Assembly: GCA_002049455.2 (NCBI GenBank) | Contig: KV919344.1 | Coordinates: 1-20,481 of the forward strand | DNA length: 20,481 bases | Direction: 5' to 3' | Source of the DNA: Porphyra umbilicalis | Lineage: Eukaryota > Rhodophyta > Bangiophyceae > Bangiales > Bangiaceae | In this document: positions 1-9,856 of the stretch, one piece after another | How the letters are laid out: each line of letters begins with the position of its first letter | Position numbering within the stretch: position 1 is the stretch's first letter | Position numbers and translations under genes: made by a program | Notes under the pieces: generated by a model | Databases searched by the model: none | Seen by the model: the letters and a program-made list of their open reading frames with translations, nothing else | What the model was told of the DNA's origin: nothing

Positions 1-1076
1 TGAGGAGATGTACTAGAGACCTCTTTTCCCCCATGTACCCGTGTAACTGCGTGCATCCATGAGTTGGGTTTTGGGGATGGGAGCCCCCAGGTGGGGCTTG
101 GGCCTCGACTGAGCTGTTTGAGGGGGTTTTGGGCGAAGGCGATGGCCATTGGACGGGGACCCGACCGGGCAACGTCGACCCCTTGATGAAATGCCGCGGC
201 AAGGAAGGTGCAGCTGCGTCGCGAGTGCGAGGTGGCGGCCGAAGAAGAGCAGGTTTCCTCCTCGAGTTGTTGTCTCTTTTGTGTCTCCCGTTTTTTCTTT
301 GGTCGCGGCTCTGGTGTGTGCATGCTTTTTGTTGCGCAGTCGTAGGTGATATTTGGTTTCCGTCGCGCTTTTATTTTTGTTCCTGCGCCAGGAAGTCGTG
401 AGGCTCGGCCGTTGAGGGTTCGTGACGTTGCGGTTCCGTACGTGGTAGGGGTTGAGGCAGCGAGGGCGTTCGCCAAGCACGAGATGTCTGTTGCACTTTC
501 CTTCGGGTTCGTCGTCGAAGGGAGCTTGCAGTCGCATGGCAAGTGGAGTTTATGAATGCCTGGTGGAGCTCACGGCTGCTTCCGCTGGTCCACGCGTAGG
601 CCGCAGATATGGTTTCCAGAGCCAGAAGGAGGATTATCCTGACGACCTGTGTTGCCAATGCGTCATCGCCGCGTGTTGTGGGGAAAGCTGGAGACGACAT
701 GGTTGCCAGCGAGACTCGTATAATGAGGCAGCGCGGTCGCCCTGGCTCGCCTGAGAAGACAAACATTCCTGGCGCCTTCACACCGGTCCGGGTGTTTCCT
801 GGCCGTAGCACAAGCGCCCCCCTTGCAGGGCAACGGACTACACAAAACACGCCATGACACCACTTGAACAACATACGACATGCGCCTTTCCCAAGCCGAA
901 AAAGACGACCACACAACGACCACCACCACACGCACGTACGTACGCAGATATCAAGTGTGTATGCGCATCGCACAGAAAAATACACCGCGAGGCCACCCCC
1001 ACAGACAAGAAAAAACCACAACAGAATGGAACAGCCACTCGCACAAGTAGAGGCCACCACTGCTGACAGGTCACTG
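1..1076. other. No recognisable gene; 3' flank of SGF29
   Basis: Several overlapping open frames exist on both strands, but none shows a domain, a convincing start context or a splice pattern that I can defend. The right-hand part should include the 3' untranslated region of the minus-strand SGF29 gene that ends at 1077. No tRNA-like or rRNA-like segment was seen. Confidence 0.5.
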
Positions 1077-3261
1077 TTACAATACGCCAGCCGCAACATA
1101 CTTTGCGGCGACGGTTTTTGCCAGCGTGACGCCGCCAGCACCGCCCGCGTCCGCGTCGTCCTCCTCATCATCAAAGTTAAGCAGGTACATGTGGTCCCGT
1201 CGAGACGCTGCGTTCTCCGCAACTGTTGCTGGGTAAAAGGTCGTGGTGTCAGGGTACATGGCGAGCACACGGGTGCCCGCCGACAGGCGCATGTTGGGGT
1301 TGGGCAGCAGCACCGACAGCTGGTTGCGGGGAACAGAATAGCTCCTGGAACAAAAAAAACACAAGCACGAGATGGCACAGTCCACAGCAATCGTTCCGCG
1401 TTCGGAGCAAGAAACCATCCCCACCAAAAAAAGAGGTCTAAGGTCAGGCGCTGTCACATGAAAAGAGAGGGAGTCATGTCTGGCAAAAAGGAGTCCCAGT
1501 CACAGGCAAGAGCACACGGTCTCCACAATGGCAGGTATCTAAAAACCCGTCGCCACTCCGCAGCGTGTCCACTCTAAAACAACGACAGAGACAAACTCAG
1601 AAGCTCATCCAACTTGGGTCGAGAACGTACTTCGGTTGTGGCGGGTGGCCATTGCGACGCTTTTCAGCATCGTTGTCATCATCTTCCACCTCGCCCGCGT
1701 CCAGCACCTCGTACTTCTTAGTGTCGGCGGCGTAGCGGAGGACCGTACCGAGGATCCATATCCAGCCGCCAGAGCCTTCCAGGTCCCGTACTTTGCAGGC
1801 CACTTCAGTGTCGGGTTGTACGCAGCGGCGGGACTCGCCTCCCCCACCCGCGTGACTGCCGCCAGAACTGAGAGGGAGGACGAGTAAGCACAAAGCCAAC
1901 CAAGAATGTTGGACAAACAGAACATCACCAACCGAGAAGACACGACATGGCGCACCAAGAGCAGTGGCTCCAACGTCAGAATGCCAGAAGCAAAAGAAAA
2001 CCAGCCAAACACACGTCGCGCGCTGCCTCGCGCGACCATGTCAACCAGATGTCGGCGGCACAAAGGCCAAGCTCATTGCCTCACCAGCGCAAGCACCAAA
2101 CGCCTCCAGAGCGACACCGGGACAAAAAAAGGCCGACAAGCCACCCACACAGCGCTCACGCAGCAGCTCCTTGAGCGCCCACCTCGCAACATACCTCTTC
2201 TTGGCTTTTTTCTTGGCCGACCCCCCGCCGACCGTCCCCCCCGACGTCGTCGACACCGCCGCCGCCAGAGACGACGAAGACACCAGGGGTCCCGCCGAAT
2301 GAGCGCCCCCGGCGACGGCGCCCGCCGCCGTGGTGCCTGCTGGCGTGGCGCCGCCCGACCCGCCACTGCCGCCGCCGCCGCCAACGCCACCCCCGCCACC
2401 GCCGCCTCCCTCCCGCTTCCTCTTGAGCGGTGACGGCGACGGCCGTCGCCCCCGTCCGCGACTGTCGACCGACTGCGGCGCGTCGGCGCCGCGGGCCTTG
2501 GGGTCCTTGCCAGACGGAGTCAACGTCCGGTCAGTCTTGGCCTTTCCCCGTGACAGGCCACCGACGGCTACCCCCGTCGAGCGGGTGCCACCGACACCCC
2601 CACCGCCGCCCCCGCCGACTGCGCCACCGCCGCCCCCGCCGACTGCGCCACCGGCGCTCCCAACGGCCACCCCGCCGCGCCATGCCTGCGTGCTGAAGCG
2701 CCTGATGACGCCGAGCAAAAGCCGGGCCGCAGACGCCTCGTCCTCTGAGTAGCGTGTCTTGTCATACGGCACGACGGTGTCCTCCCAACCCCCACCCGGT
2801 GGCACTTGCGGGAGGCCACTGGCAAGGACGGGCGGTGGCGTCGGTGTCATAACCGCCGACGGCGGGGGCGGCGACAGCAACGGCGGCGTCGCCGCATCCA
2901 CGCCGGCGCCCGCGGAGCTGGGAGAGCTGCCGGCGACAACTCCGCCGAGTACCGGTCCGCTATCCACGTCGGCAGCCGACCCGCCACGACCAGTGGCTTC
3001 ACCACCTCCTCCACCGTCGGCGGGGATGCCACCCGTATCTCCCGCGTCCGTGCCGTTCGTCACCGCGGAGCTGTTGGCAGCGGAGACCACCGCCGTCGCC
3101 GTCACGGCCACAGGTGTCGCACCACCCGTTTCACCTCTCGTCCCCGGTGTGGCCACCGCCACCTCACAAGTAGGAAGCAACGGCGAGGCCACCGAGGGAG
3201 GTGCGTCGGTGCCTATAGCGGGCACCGCCGACCCTGCTGCAGAAGAGGTGGCTGCCGCCAT
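1077..3261 (-). CDS. SGF29: SAGA-associated factor 29 (SGF29), tandem-Tudor histone H3K4me reader, 3 exons
   Basis: The protein is the chromatin-reading subunit of SAGA/ADA-type histone acetyltransferase complexes; in the known family the C-terminal tandem Tudor binds methylated H3 Lys4. Model on the minus strand: exon 1 3261-2195, intron with GTATGT donor and CAG acceptor, exon 2 1867-1631, intron with GTACGT donor and CAG acceptor, exon 3 1344-1077. The phases (2+1 and 2+1) join exactly to give 523 aa. Residues 1-355 are Gly/Ala/Pro-rich and probably disordered, with basic patches near the end (KKKAKK). Tudor 1 covers about 376-448 (TEVACKVRD, WILGTV, KKYEVLD) and Tudor 2 about 458-520 (LAMYPDTTTFYPATV, YLLNFDDE). 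The start is the first in-frame ATG, in a strong context (GCTGCCATGG); an upstream exon is possible because the frame stays open to 3390. The protein is longer than the roughly 260-290 aa yeast and human proteins, all of it N-terminal. Identity is firm; the N-terminus is not. Confidence 0.9.
2601..2648. repeat. 24-bp tandem duplication in SGF29 exon 1
   Basis: Two perfect 24-bp units (2601-2624 and 2625-2648) lie head to tail. Each encodes an eight-residue Ala-Val plus six-Gly block on the minus strand. The length is a multiple of three, so the frame is kept. Confidence 0.85.
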
Positions 3262-4530
3262 GGCAGCCGCCACCTGCGCCGCGGCGGGACGGGCGCCCAC
3301 CGCAGACGTCAGGTCGGTCGACCGCCGGGCCCTTGACCGTTCAACCTCTGCCAACAACAGGGAGGCAACACCGCGCGGACGTCCGCACACACCACGTGGT
3401 CGGCGTCGCCTCAGCAGTGCACGTCAGCACGTCGCCGACTCGCAAGCGCCTGCCGGGCCACCCGCCGCGCTGGTCAAAAGCGCAAAAACTGCTGTCGCCG
3501 ACGCCAGCCAGCACTGCTCGTGTGCGCACGCCGCCGGCTGTCGCACCACCGCACAAAGAAACACACTCGCAAGCACAGCGGAGAACCAGGCGGCAGCTGT
3601 GATAGTGCCACCTGCCGAGCGTCTGGCCGACGGCTGCCACGGAGCACGACGGTGGCGGTAGCGGCGGAGGACCGACGGCGACAGGCGGCGGCGGCGGCGG
3701 CGAGGCCAAGCAGGCGCCGTCCATCGGCGGCGTGTGCCCGCGCTGCTGCGCGCGCGCACCCCCCCAGCGGGCGGCAGCTGGCCCCCGCTGGGGGGGGCTT
3801 CGGAGCGCCTCCCAGATGCCACACCAGAGGGGTCCCCTGCGGTGGACGCAGGGAGGGGGGGGCGGGGGGGGGTGCAAGCCCAAGGTCGGGCCTCGGGCAA
3901 GAAGAAACCGCAGTTTTGTTTCGCATTTGGTGTCTCTTGGGGCCGCATGAGCGGCCCTGTCCAGCTGACAGAAGCGTCGTTGTGGCAACAGGGGTAGGTG
4001 TAAGAGCCTTCGAAAGTGTGGACGGATGACTGCCACGTCGGCTTCGCACCACAAGGCCGCAGCAGAAGGCGGCTTGCCGAGTAGGAACCGGGTTTGGCCC
4101 AGACTCCGGGCCAAAAACGTTTGCTGGCCCGTTCACAAACGGAACAGGAGACGGAAGTGGGGTCGGAGCGAACGAACGAGCCCGCTCGCCGCAGACGTCG
4201 CCAGCAGCGCCCCACACACGGCTTCGTCCGGGAGGCGTGGCCGGTGCTTCCATCGGCTCCCGGAGGCATCCTGTCGACGGCTTCACCTCGCAGCGCTAAC
4301 AGCAATCACACCAGAGTCGTCGACCTGCAGTACCTGCCCTGCCCCTCGCTCCCCTTCCGTCAGCTTTTTTGTTGGGCACTCTTCGTCAGTATCCTCCTAT
4401 CCCATCGTTTGGGCGGCTTGGTTATCTATCTGGACGGGGGCTTGGCAGCTCCTCTCCCCGACGCCTTGTTCACATCCTCTCCATTCCTGGCAAATCTACG
4501 GCGTGCATTTCCTCTCTTGCTGCCGCTGCC
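3262..4530. other. Probable divergent upstream region between SGF29 (minus) and the 82-aa membrane protein gene (plus)
   Basis: No recognisable gene. The part next to 3261 keeps the SGF29 frame open to 3390 without an ATG, so it may be 5' leader or hold an upstream exon boundary (a possible CAG acceptor lies at about 3346). The middle contains a 13-bp inverted repeat at 3759-3796 and G-rich runs near 3850-3875. The plus-strand portion from about 4360 to 4530 is pyrimidine-rich and would be leader for the gene at 4531. Confidence 0.45.
3759..3796. repeat. Perfect 13-bp inverted repeat with 12-nt spacer
   Basis: The left arm CCCCCCCAGCGGG (3759-3771) is the exact reverse complement of the right arm (3784-3796). 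It could form a very GC-rich hairpin in the presumed intergenic promoter region. Confidence 0.8.
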
Positions 4531-4779
4531 ATGCCCTACTCCGTGCGCGAAATGGGCCGCTCCCGTACCGGCTGGGGGCGCGGGGGTCAGCGCTTCCGCG
4601 GTACCTGGGTCGAAGAGCGTCGCTTCAAGCGGATGACGGTCGAGCACGGGACGCTGCCTCACCTCGGCACGGGGGCGGCCTCGCTGTTTGGCGGGGGGGC
4701 TCGCGAGGCTATCCTGGCGACGGCGCTGTTATCAACGCTGTTCGTCTGGGTCACGGGGATTCGACCGCCACGAATGTGA
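4531..4779 (+). CDS. Small single-pass membrane protein, 82 aa, function unknown
   Basis: I do not recognise this protein. The ATG at 4531 sits in a strong Kozak context (GCTGCCATGC) and is preceded by a pyrimidine-rich leader. Residues 1-40 are basic (about 10 Arg/Lys, few acidic residues), followed by a Gly-rich linker and one hydrophobic helix at about 59-76 (ILATALLSTLFVWVTGI), then a short basic tail. A basic N-terminus, one helix and small size are common in accessory subunits of mitochondrial respiratory complexes, but that is inference only. A GTGAGG that overlaps the stop codon could act as a splice donor, so a longer spliced product cannot be excluded. The gene converges on the RING-H2 gene. 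Confidence 0.45.
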   Translation: MPYSVREMGRSRTGWGRGGQRFRGTWVEERRFKRMTVEHGTLPHLGTGAASLFGGGAREAILATALLSTLFVWVTGIRPPRM

Positions 4780-5230
4780 GGACGGAGCGTGGAGGGGTGG
4801 GCGCGGGGGGCATGGGGGTGGAAGGGGGTGGGCCGGTGGAAGATGAGTGACATCAAAGAACTATGTCTGCCATGGAGTGTTGTCCAGACAGCATGCTGGG
4901 TTTTCGGCCATGGAAGCCCAGGCGGCGAGCACTGAGCTCGACAGTGGAAGCCCCTAGCGGCAGCAGGCAGATCACGGCATCTGTACAGGAGCTACATACA
5001 CGCCATAAATGGCAGAGACCCTGTCGCCCTTCGTGCTGTACGCTATCCAGGCGACTGACCCTGCATTTCCAACACGACACAAGACGAATGCACGCGCAAG
5101 AGAATGGCAATATGAGTAGCAATGGAGAAAGTGAGGGACAAGCGCAGCACATGGTAATGCAAAAGAACGAAGAGCAGAAAGGATGAGAAAAAAGCAAATC
5201 TCTACAACACTGCCTCAATGCTGAGAGCCA
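4780..5230. other. Convergent intergenic region
   Basis: This stretch lies between the 3' end of the plus-strand membrane-protein gene and the 3' end of the minus-strand RING-H2 gene. It should hold both 3' untranslated regions. No supported coding sequence or RNA gene was seen. Confidence 0.5.
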
Positions 5231-8200
5231 TCACAATTCCGCTCGGCAGACCGGGCAGCGACGGTTCGCGTGGAGCCACCGCTTAATACAACCTTCGTGG
5301 AAGGCATGGCCGCAAGGCGGCAGCACGACAACCGCGACCGTGTCGCCCCCCCCGCTGACCTCGGAGCGCCCCTCGCCGACCATGCTCCCGCCCACGTCCC
5401 AGTCGACGGTCGACTCGCCGTCGTCAGTGGCATCCGCCTCGGTGGAGACCAACTCGAGGCATATGAGGCATGTGGAGGCGGCCACGTCGCGTGTGCCAAA
5501 GGCGGGCGACTCGCAGGCGGGCCGGTCGAGGACAGATTTGGGGCTCAGGCATGCCGCGGGCGGTGACGACGACCGGTCGACGGCGACGCCACGGCCCCGG
5601 TCGGCCCACCGCTCGGCGGCTTCGAGCCGCCCGCCCAGCCGCCCGCCCGTCCGACGGTCGCTCGCCCGCCCGCCGCTCGACAGGGGCCCATCGGCGCCAC
5701 GACGCCGGCCGTCCATGCCCCCCACCACCCCGTGCCCCGTCCAGCCGTCGGCCGAGTGGCGGCTGGGCGACGGCCGGTCGGCCCGGTCCGGCCGTGGCCA
5801 CCGGTCGGCAGGCGGCAGGCCGCCGACGGCCGGCCGGGCGCCGAGCGACACACGGCTGCCGTCGAGGGCGTCCACCGAACGATCACTGAGGCGGCGGGCG
5901 GGGGTGCCGACCGGGGAAATTGCGTCTGGGTCGTCGACAGCCGACGGCTGCGTTGCCGCCACCTGCGACGGTGTCGGCAGTGGTGCAGCAGCGGGAGGGG
6001 GTAACCGTGACGAGCCCGCCGACGACGACTTGGCCGACGGGGAGGCCGTCGCGGAACCACCCCCACCCGCTGCCCCGCCGCCGACCTTGTCCGACGAAGA
6101 TGAGCCGAACGCACTGCACCCGCCCTGCCCCCCCCGACCAGACCGGTCCACAGGGATGTGGCGGACGGGGAGGCGACGGAGCTCCGCAACCGACAACCCG
6201 CGGCGTACGTTGTGGGCTTCCAGCTCGAGCAGTTGCTCGTAGGAAAGAGACAGCCCCATGCCCGCGTCGACCGGCGCGCGGAGAGCCCGCCGGTGGAGGG
6301 CGACGAGCTCGTGAATTTCCGCCAGCTGCGCCGCCGTCCGCCGCGCCGCCCACCCGTCCGCAACGTCGTCGCCGTAAGCGGTGGCCCCATAGCTCGTCAA
6401 GCCACCAAGGCCAATCGCCTCGGCTTGCCAAGTCGGATGGCCGCCGCCGCCTGGCGGTAGCAGCCGCCGCCGCAAAAAGGCTGTGCTCATCGGCCCAGCA
6501 TCAAGCCCGTCGTCATCGCCGTCGCTGTCGCGCCCGCCCCACCCGCCCATCCCACCGGGGCTGTCGCCGCCGGCGCCGCCGCGGCCGGCGCCGCGGAAGA
6601 GGGCGTCGCCCCGGCGACCGCGCGGGCGCCCGCCAACTCCCCCCGCACGCAACGTCGGGCGGCGGCGGTAGTCAGGCGTGGCGCCGACACCGCCGAGACC
6701 CCACAAGCCCAAGCCGTCGCCACCGTCGTAGGGCAGGAACGCACCTCCCGCCGGCGAAATCCCGTCATCGCCACCGGCGCCGCCCCGTTGCCGGCGAAGC
6801 GACAGGTGGCGGGCGAGCCAGCTGCGGCGCCAACGCCGGCGGACGCCCCGGCCTCGCCGCCCGGCGCCGTCGCGATCCCCGTCATCGTCGGTGAGGAAGC
6901 CACCACGTCCGCCACGCCCACCCCCACCGTCACCAACACCACCGCCGACGCCGACACCGAGACCGCCGAGGCCACGGCCACGGCCCGCGGCGCGTCGACG
7001 CCCCCCTCCGCCTCCCCACCGCCCTCCGCCACCCATGCTGCCCATCGCGTCGTCACTGGCGCCGGCGCCATCGTACACAAAGCGACCGCCGACGCCCAGC
7101 TCCTGCCCCAACCCGTCCATCGCCGCTTCACCGTCGCGAGCCCGGTTTGAGCGGAGCGTCCGCAGCACAGGCCGTGCGCGCATGCGGAAGCTTTCGTCCG
7201 CGACAACGTACTCACCATCCGACAAGCCCCCGTCTGGGGTCATGATGGGAAAGCGAGGTTGCGGCTGCCCGTTGCCGCCCCCCTCCCCACCCCCACCGCG
7301 GGGCGCTTCGCCGCCCTGACTTCCCATCGGCCGAGCCGTTAGCCGCGACGGGGGCGTGCCAGCGGCAGACAATGCGAGACCGTTGGAAAGATCCCGCCCG
7401 GCACCACCGCCGTCGGCGCCGAGCAACATGGCCGCCGCAGTATGTAACGGTGGGGACGCCGCTGGCGGTGGAGATGCCTGCATGTCGACGCGCCGTACAA
7501 GGAGGCGACGAGCGGCCAGACGCTGGGCCGCCAGCTCCTCATCATCCCCGCCGCTGTCACCTGCGGTGGCAGTGGTGGCCCCCAAAACACCGGCTGGGGA
7601 GCGCCGGCCGCCAACACCCGCCGACGGAATCATGGCCGCCGACGCGGTGCGGCGGAATACCCCACCACCGCGGCCACTCACCCCGCCCGCGGCGGTCGCA
7701 GAGCGGGACCGAGGCGGGGGCGACGGCCGCCGCGAAACGGCAGGCGACGGCGACGGCGGCGACGGTAGCGGCGGCGTCGGCGGTCGCGGAGGTGAGAGGA
7801 GCCACGGGGACGGCCCGGGGCCGGGCAGCAGCAGCCGCCGGGGTCGCCGGCGGGCACCCCCACCTCCAGCACCCCCGGCCCCAGTTGCCACCCCCCCACC
7901 CGATGGAGACCCCCCAAGTCGCCCTTCTACCGAGTGCCGTGCGGCAGAGGGCCGTCGCGGCGGCGAGATGTCCCCTCGTCTTGCCTCGGAGCGCGCACAA
8001 TACAAGTGCATGATGGCGCGGTGCATGCGGCGGGGGGAGGGCGAAGACATTGCAGGCGTGGACGCCGTTGCGGGTGCCGGCGCCGGCGCCTGCCGTGTCG
8101 TTGAAGCGCGGGTTGGAGGCACCCACGGACCGCTGCGGTTGCTGCTGTCACCCCCTCCAGCGCCCACAACGTCGTCAACTGCTCCCCCCGCGCCGGGAAG

Positions 8201-8323
8201 CTCCCCCTGCGCACCGGCGCGAACCGCCGAGGCGCTTTCCCGCCGGCGGCCACGCAGCGCGCGCACTGCCTCCACGCCCGAGAGGCCAAACGCGCGGCTG
8301 TCCGCCGCCGCCGCCGCAGCCGC

Positions 8324-8388
<65 letters not shown>

Positions 8389-8952
8389 TCTCCCCCCAGC
8401 GCCGCTCCAACCACCCAGCGGCTCCGCCGTCGGGCCGAGTCGCGGCGCCGACACCGCCCGCGGCGTCGGGCGGCCGCGGCGTTGGCGTGGGCGGGAGCGG
8501 TCCCCCACCCCGCCAGGCGTGCCCGGCCGCGAGAGCGGCCGGGAGGGCGCCCCCACCGCCGCGTCGGCGGCGGGCACGACCGTAGCGGTGGCGGCGGCGG
8601 TCGCCGCCGCCGCCGCCGCGGCAAAGCCCGACCCCATTGGCGGCGGCGGCATCACCCCCGACACGGCCGTGGCGGCGGCAGGCGTGGCGGAAAGGGCGGC
8701 CGAGGCGGCCCGTGCCGACGGCGTGCTCCGCGCCGACGCCGCGGGCGCGCCGCGCCCGCTGCCGCCACAGCCGCCGTCGGCGGCCGGCCGCGGCGACGGC
8801 GGCAGCGCCGTGCCGGCCGCGGACGCCGAGCCGCTCGCCGGCAACGCGGCCGCCGCCGCGGTCGCACCCCCGGCCCAGCGGCCGTCGGCCGCAAGCGGCG
8901 GCGGGTGCGGTGGGGGCGGGGGGGGGCGCACCACTGACAGCATCGTGGCCAT
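5231..8952 (-). CDS. Large RING-H2 E3 ubiquitin ligase-like protein; probable frame change at a (CCG)n tract
   Basis: A C-terminal RING-H2 finger (genomic 5234-5470) shows C-x2-C-x48-C-x-H-x2-H-x2-C-x10-C-x2-C, ending PVCRAEL. Known RING-H2 proteins recruit E2 enzymes to ubiquitylate substrates. Upstream, at about 6165-6250, is SYEQLLELE...RGLSVAELRRLP, which resembles a motif placed before the RING in many plant-type RING-H2 ligases. The rest is long Gly/Arg/Ser/Pro low-complexity sequence. The frame carrying the RING is open far upstream, but its first ATG is only at 8050 (939 aa from there), although the frame still looks coding between 8050 and about 8325. A well-placed ATG at 8952 (MATMLSVV) opens a plausible Ala/Pro-rich N-terminus in another frame, and the two meet at the (CCG)20 tract 8328-8388. 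I therefore give the span from 8952 and regard the junction as an indel or an unseen intron. The RING assignment is secure; the N-terminus is uncertain. Confidence 0.8.
8328..8388. repeat. (CCG)n microsatellite, about 20 units
   Basis: A pure 61-nt trinucleotide tract lies inside the RING-H2 gene. On the minus strand it reads poly-Gly in the frame of the RING and poly-Ala in the frame of the upstream ATG. Length error here would switch frames. Confidence 0.95.
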
Positions 8953-9775
8953 CGCGTGGGATCCCGCAGAGGCGGGGCGGCGGTCCGGTGAACCGCGGGG
9001 AAGACCGGCGCGCGCACGGGCGTGATGGTGGGCAATGAAGATGGGGAAGGACGGAGAGGCCGCTGACACCCCTGTGGCGCGGGCAGACCACGCTGAGCGC
9101 ACCGCGGCCACCCCGAGGGTGGGCCCAACAATGGATACGAAGTGGGCGATAGAGCAAAAAGAGCGAGGCGGGGGCACCGCAGAGGGTGACACTGTAGCGC
9201 CTTGCGTGCGGCAGGGCTCAGCACCTGGGCGGACTGCCGCCGCGGCAGCACGCCCGCGGCGGCCCTCCCCCGGTGCCTCGGCACGCTGGCCCGATGACGG
9301 GGGCGTCCAAAGCGAGGGGTGGCGCGGCGGCGCGTGGTGGCGCGCGTGGTGCGCCGCGGCGCGGTGTGCGGCGCGACGCGGCGCGCGACACGGCGTGGTG
9401 AGGTGGGGTCACGTCTCGGAGGCTGCTCGCGCCTCTGCAGACACGGCCACGACCCTCAAAAGTCGCCTCCGCTCCACCACGCTCCCGTCGACTGCGCCCC
9501 CGTCCCACACACACCACACCACCTGCGCGTTGGCGCGCGGCCGCGTGGCAGCCGCGCCCGTGTGCCGCCCCACACCCCAAACACTGTGGCCCGCCGCCCA
9601 CTGCCGCCAGGCGGGCCAACAGGCGACCGGCAGTCCGTCGCAGTCCCGTGCACAGGCACACACCCCTCGGAGCGCAGGGAGGGGCCAGGTCAACTCCCCG
9701 CCGTGGCCTGTGCCTCGAGGGGGGGGGGCAAGCACCACTGCGGGCCCGGACAGCGGGCGATTTTGGCCACCTCCT
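8953..9775. other. GC-rich intergenic region upstream of the RING-H2 gene
   Basis: Presumed promoter and leader of the minus-strand RING-H2 gene occupy the left part. Open frames here are low-complexity or antisense-like, and none has a recognisable domain. Confidence 0.45.
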
Positions 9776-9856
9776 TGTGGCTCTCCGTGGAGCATGCTCC
9801 ACGGAGAGCCACACTGAGTTGATTTCAACTCAGATCTGCTCTGCGGTGGCGCAGAT
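9776..9856. repeat. Chain of three abutting inverted repeats
   Basis: There are three consecutive hairpin-capable units with no gap. Positions 9776-9813 are a perfect 38-bp palindrome (19-nt arm TGTGGCTCTCCGTGGAGCA). Positions 9814-9833 have 9-bp arms CTGAGTTGA/TCAACTCAG and a 2-nt loop. Positions 9834-9856 have 6-bp arms ATCTGC/GCAGAT with an 11-nt loop. The chain sits on the boundary between GC-rich DNA and a lower-GC island. Confidence 0.85.

Noticed and set aside
657..740. Weak similarity of the plus-strand peptide VIAACCGESWRRH to VIGAAGKSGRHVW near 14190
   Set aside because: Too short and gapped, with no further similarity on either side; probably chance.
371..1390. Minus-strand open frame of 339 codons overlapping the end of SGF29
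   Set aside because: It overlaps SGF29 exon 3 in another frame and runs across the SGF29 intron and 3' flank, with no recognisable features.
3341..4305. Overlapping minus-strand frames upstream of SGF29
   Set aside because: I tested them as a first SGF29 exon. A CAGGTGGCA donor near 3620 with the acceptor at about 3346 did not join in phase, so I kept the ATG at 3261.
7356..8585. Long plus-strand open frame of about 409 codons
   Set aside because: It is antisense to the RING-H2 gene and its content mirrors the GC-rich repeats; no domain is visible.
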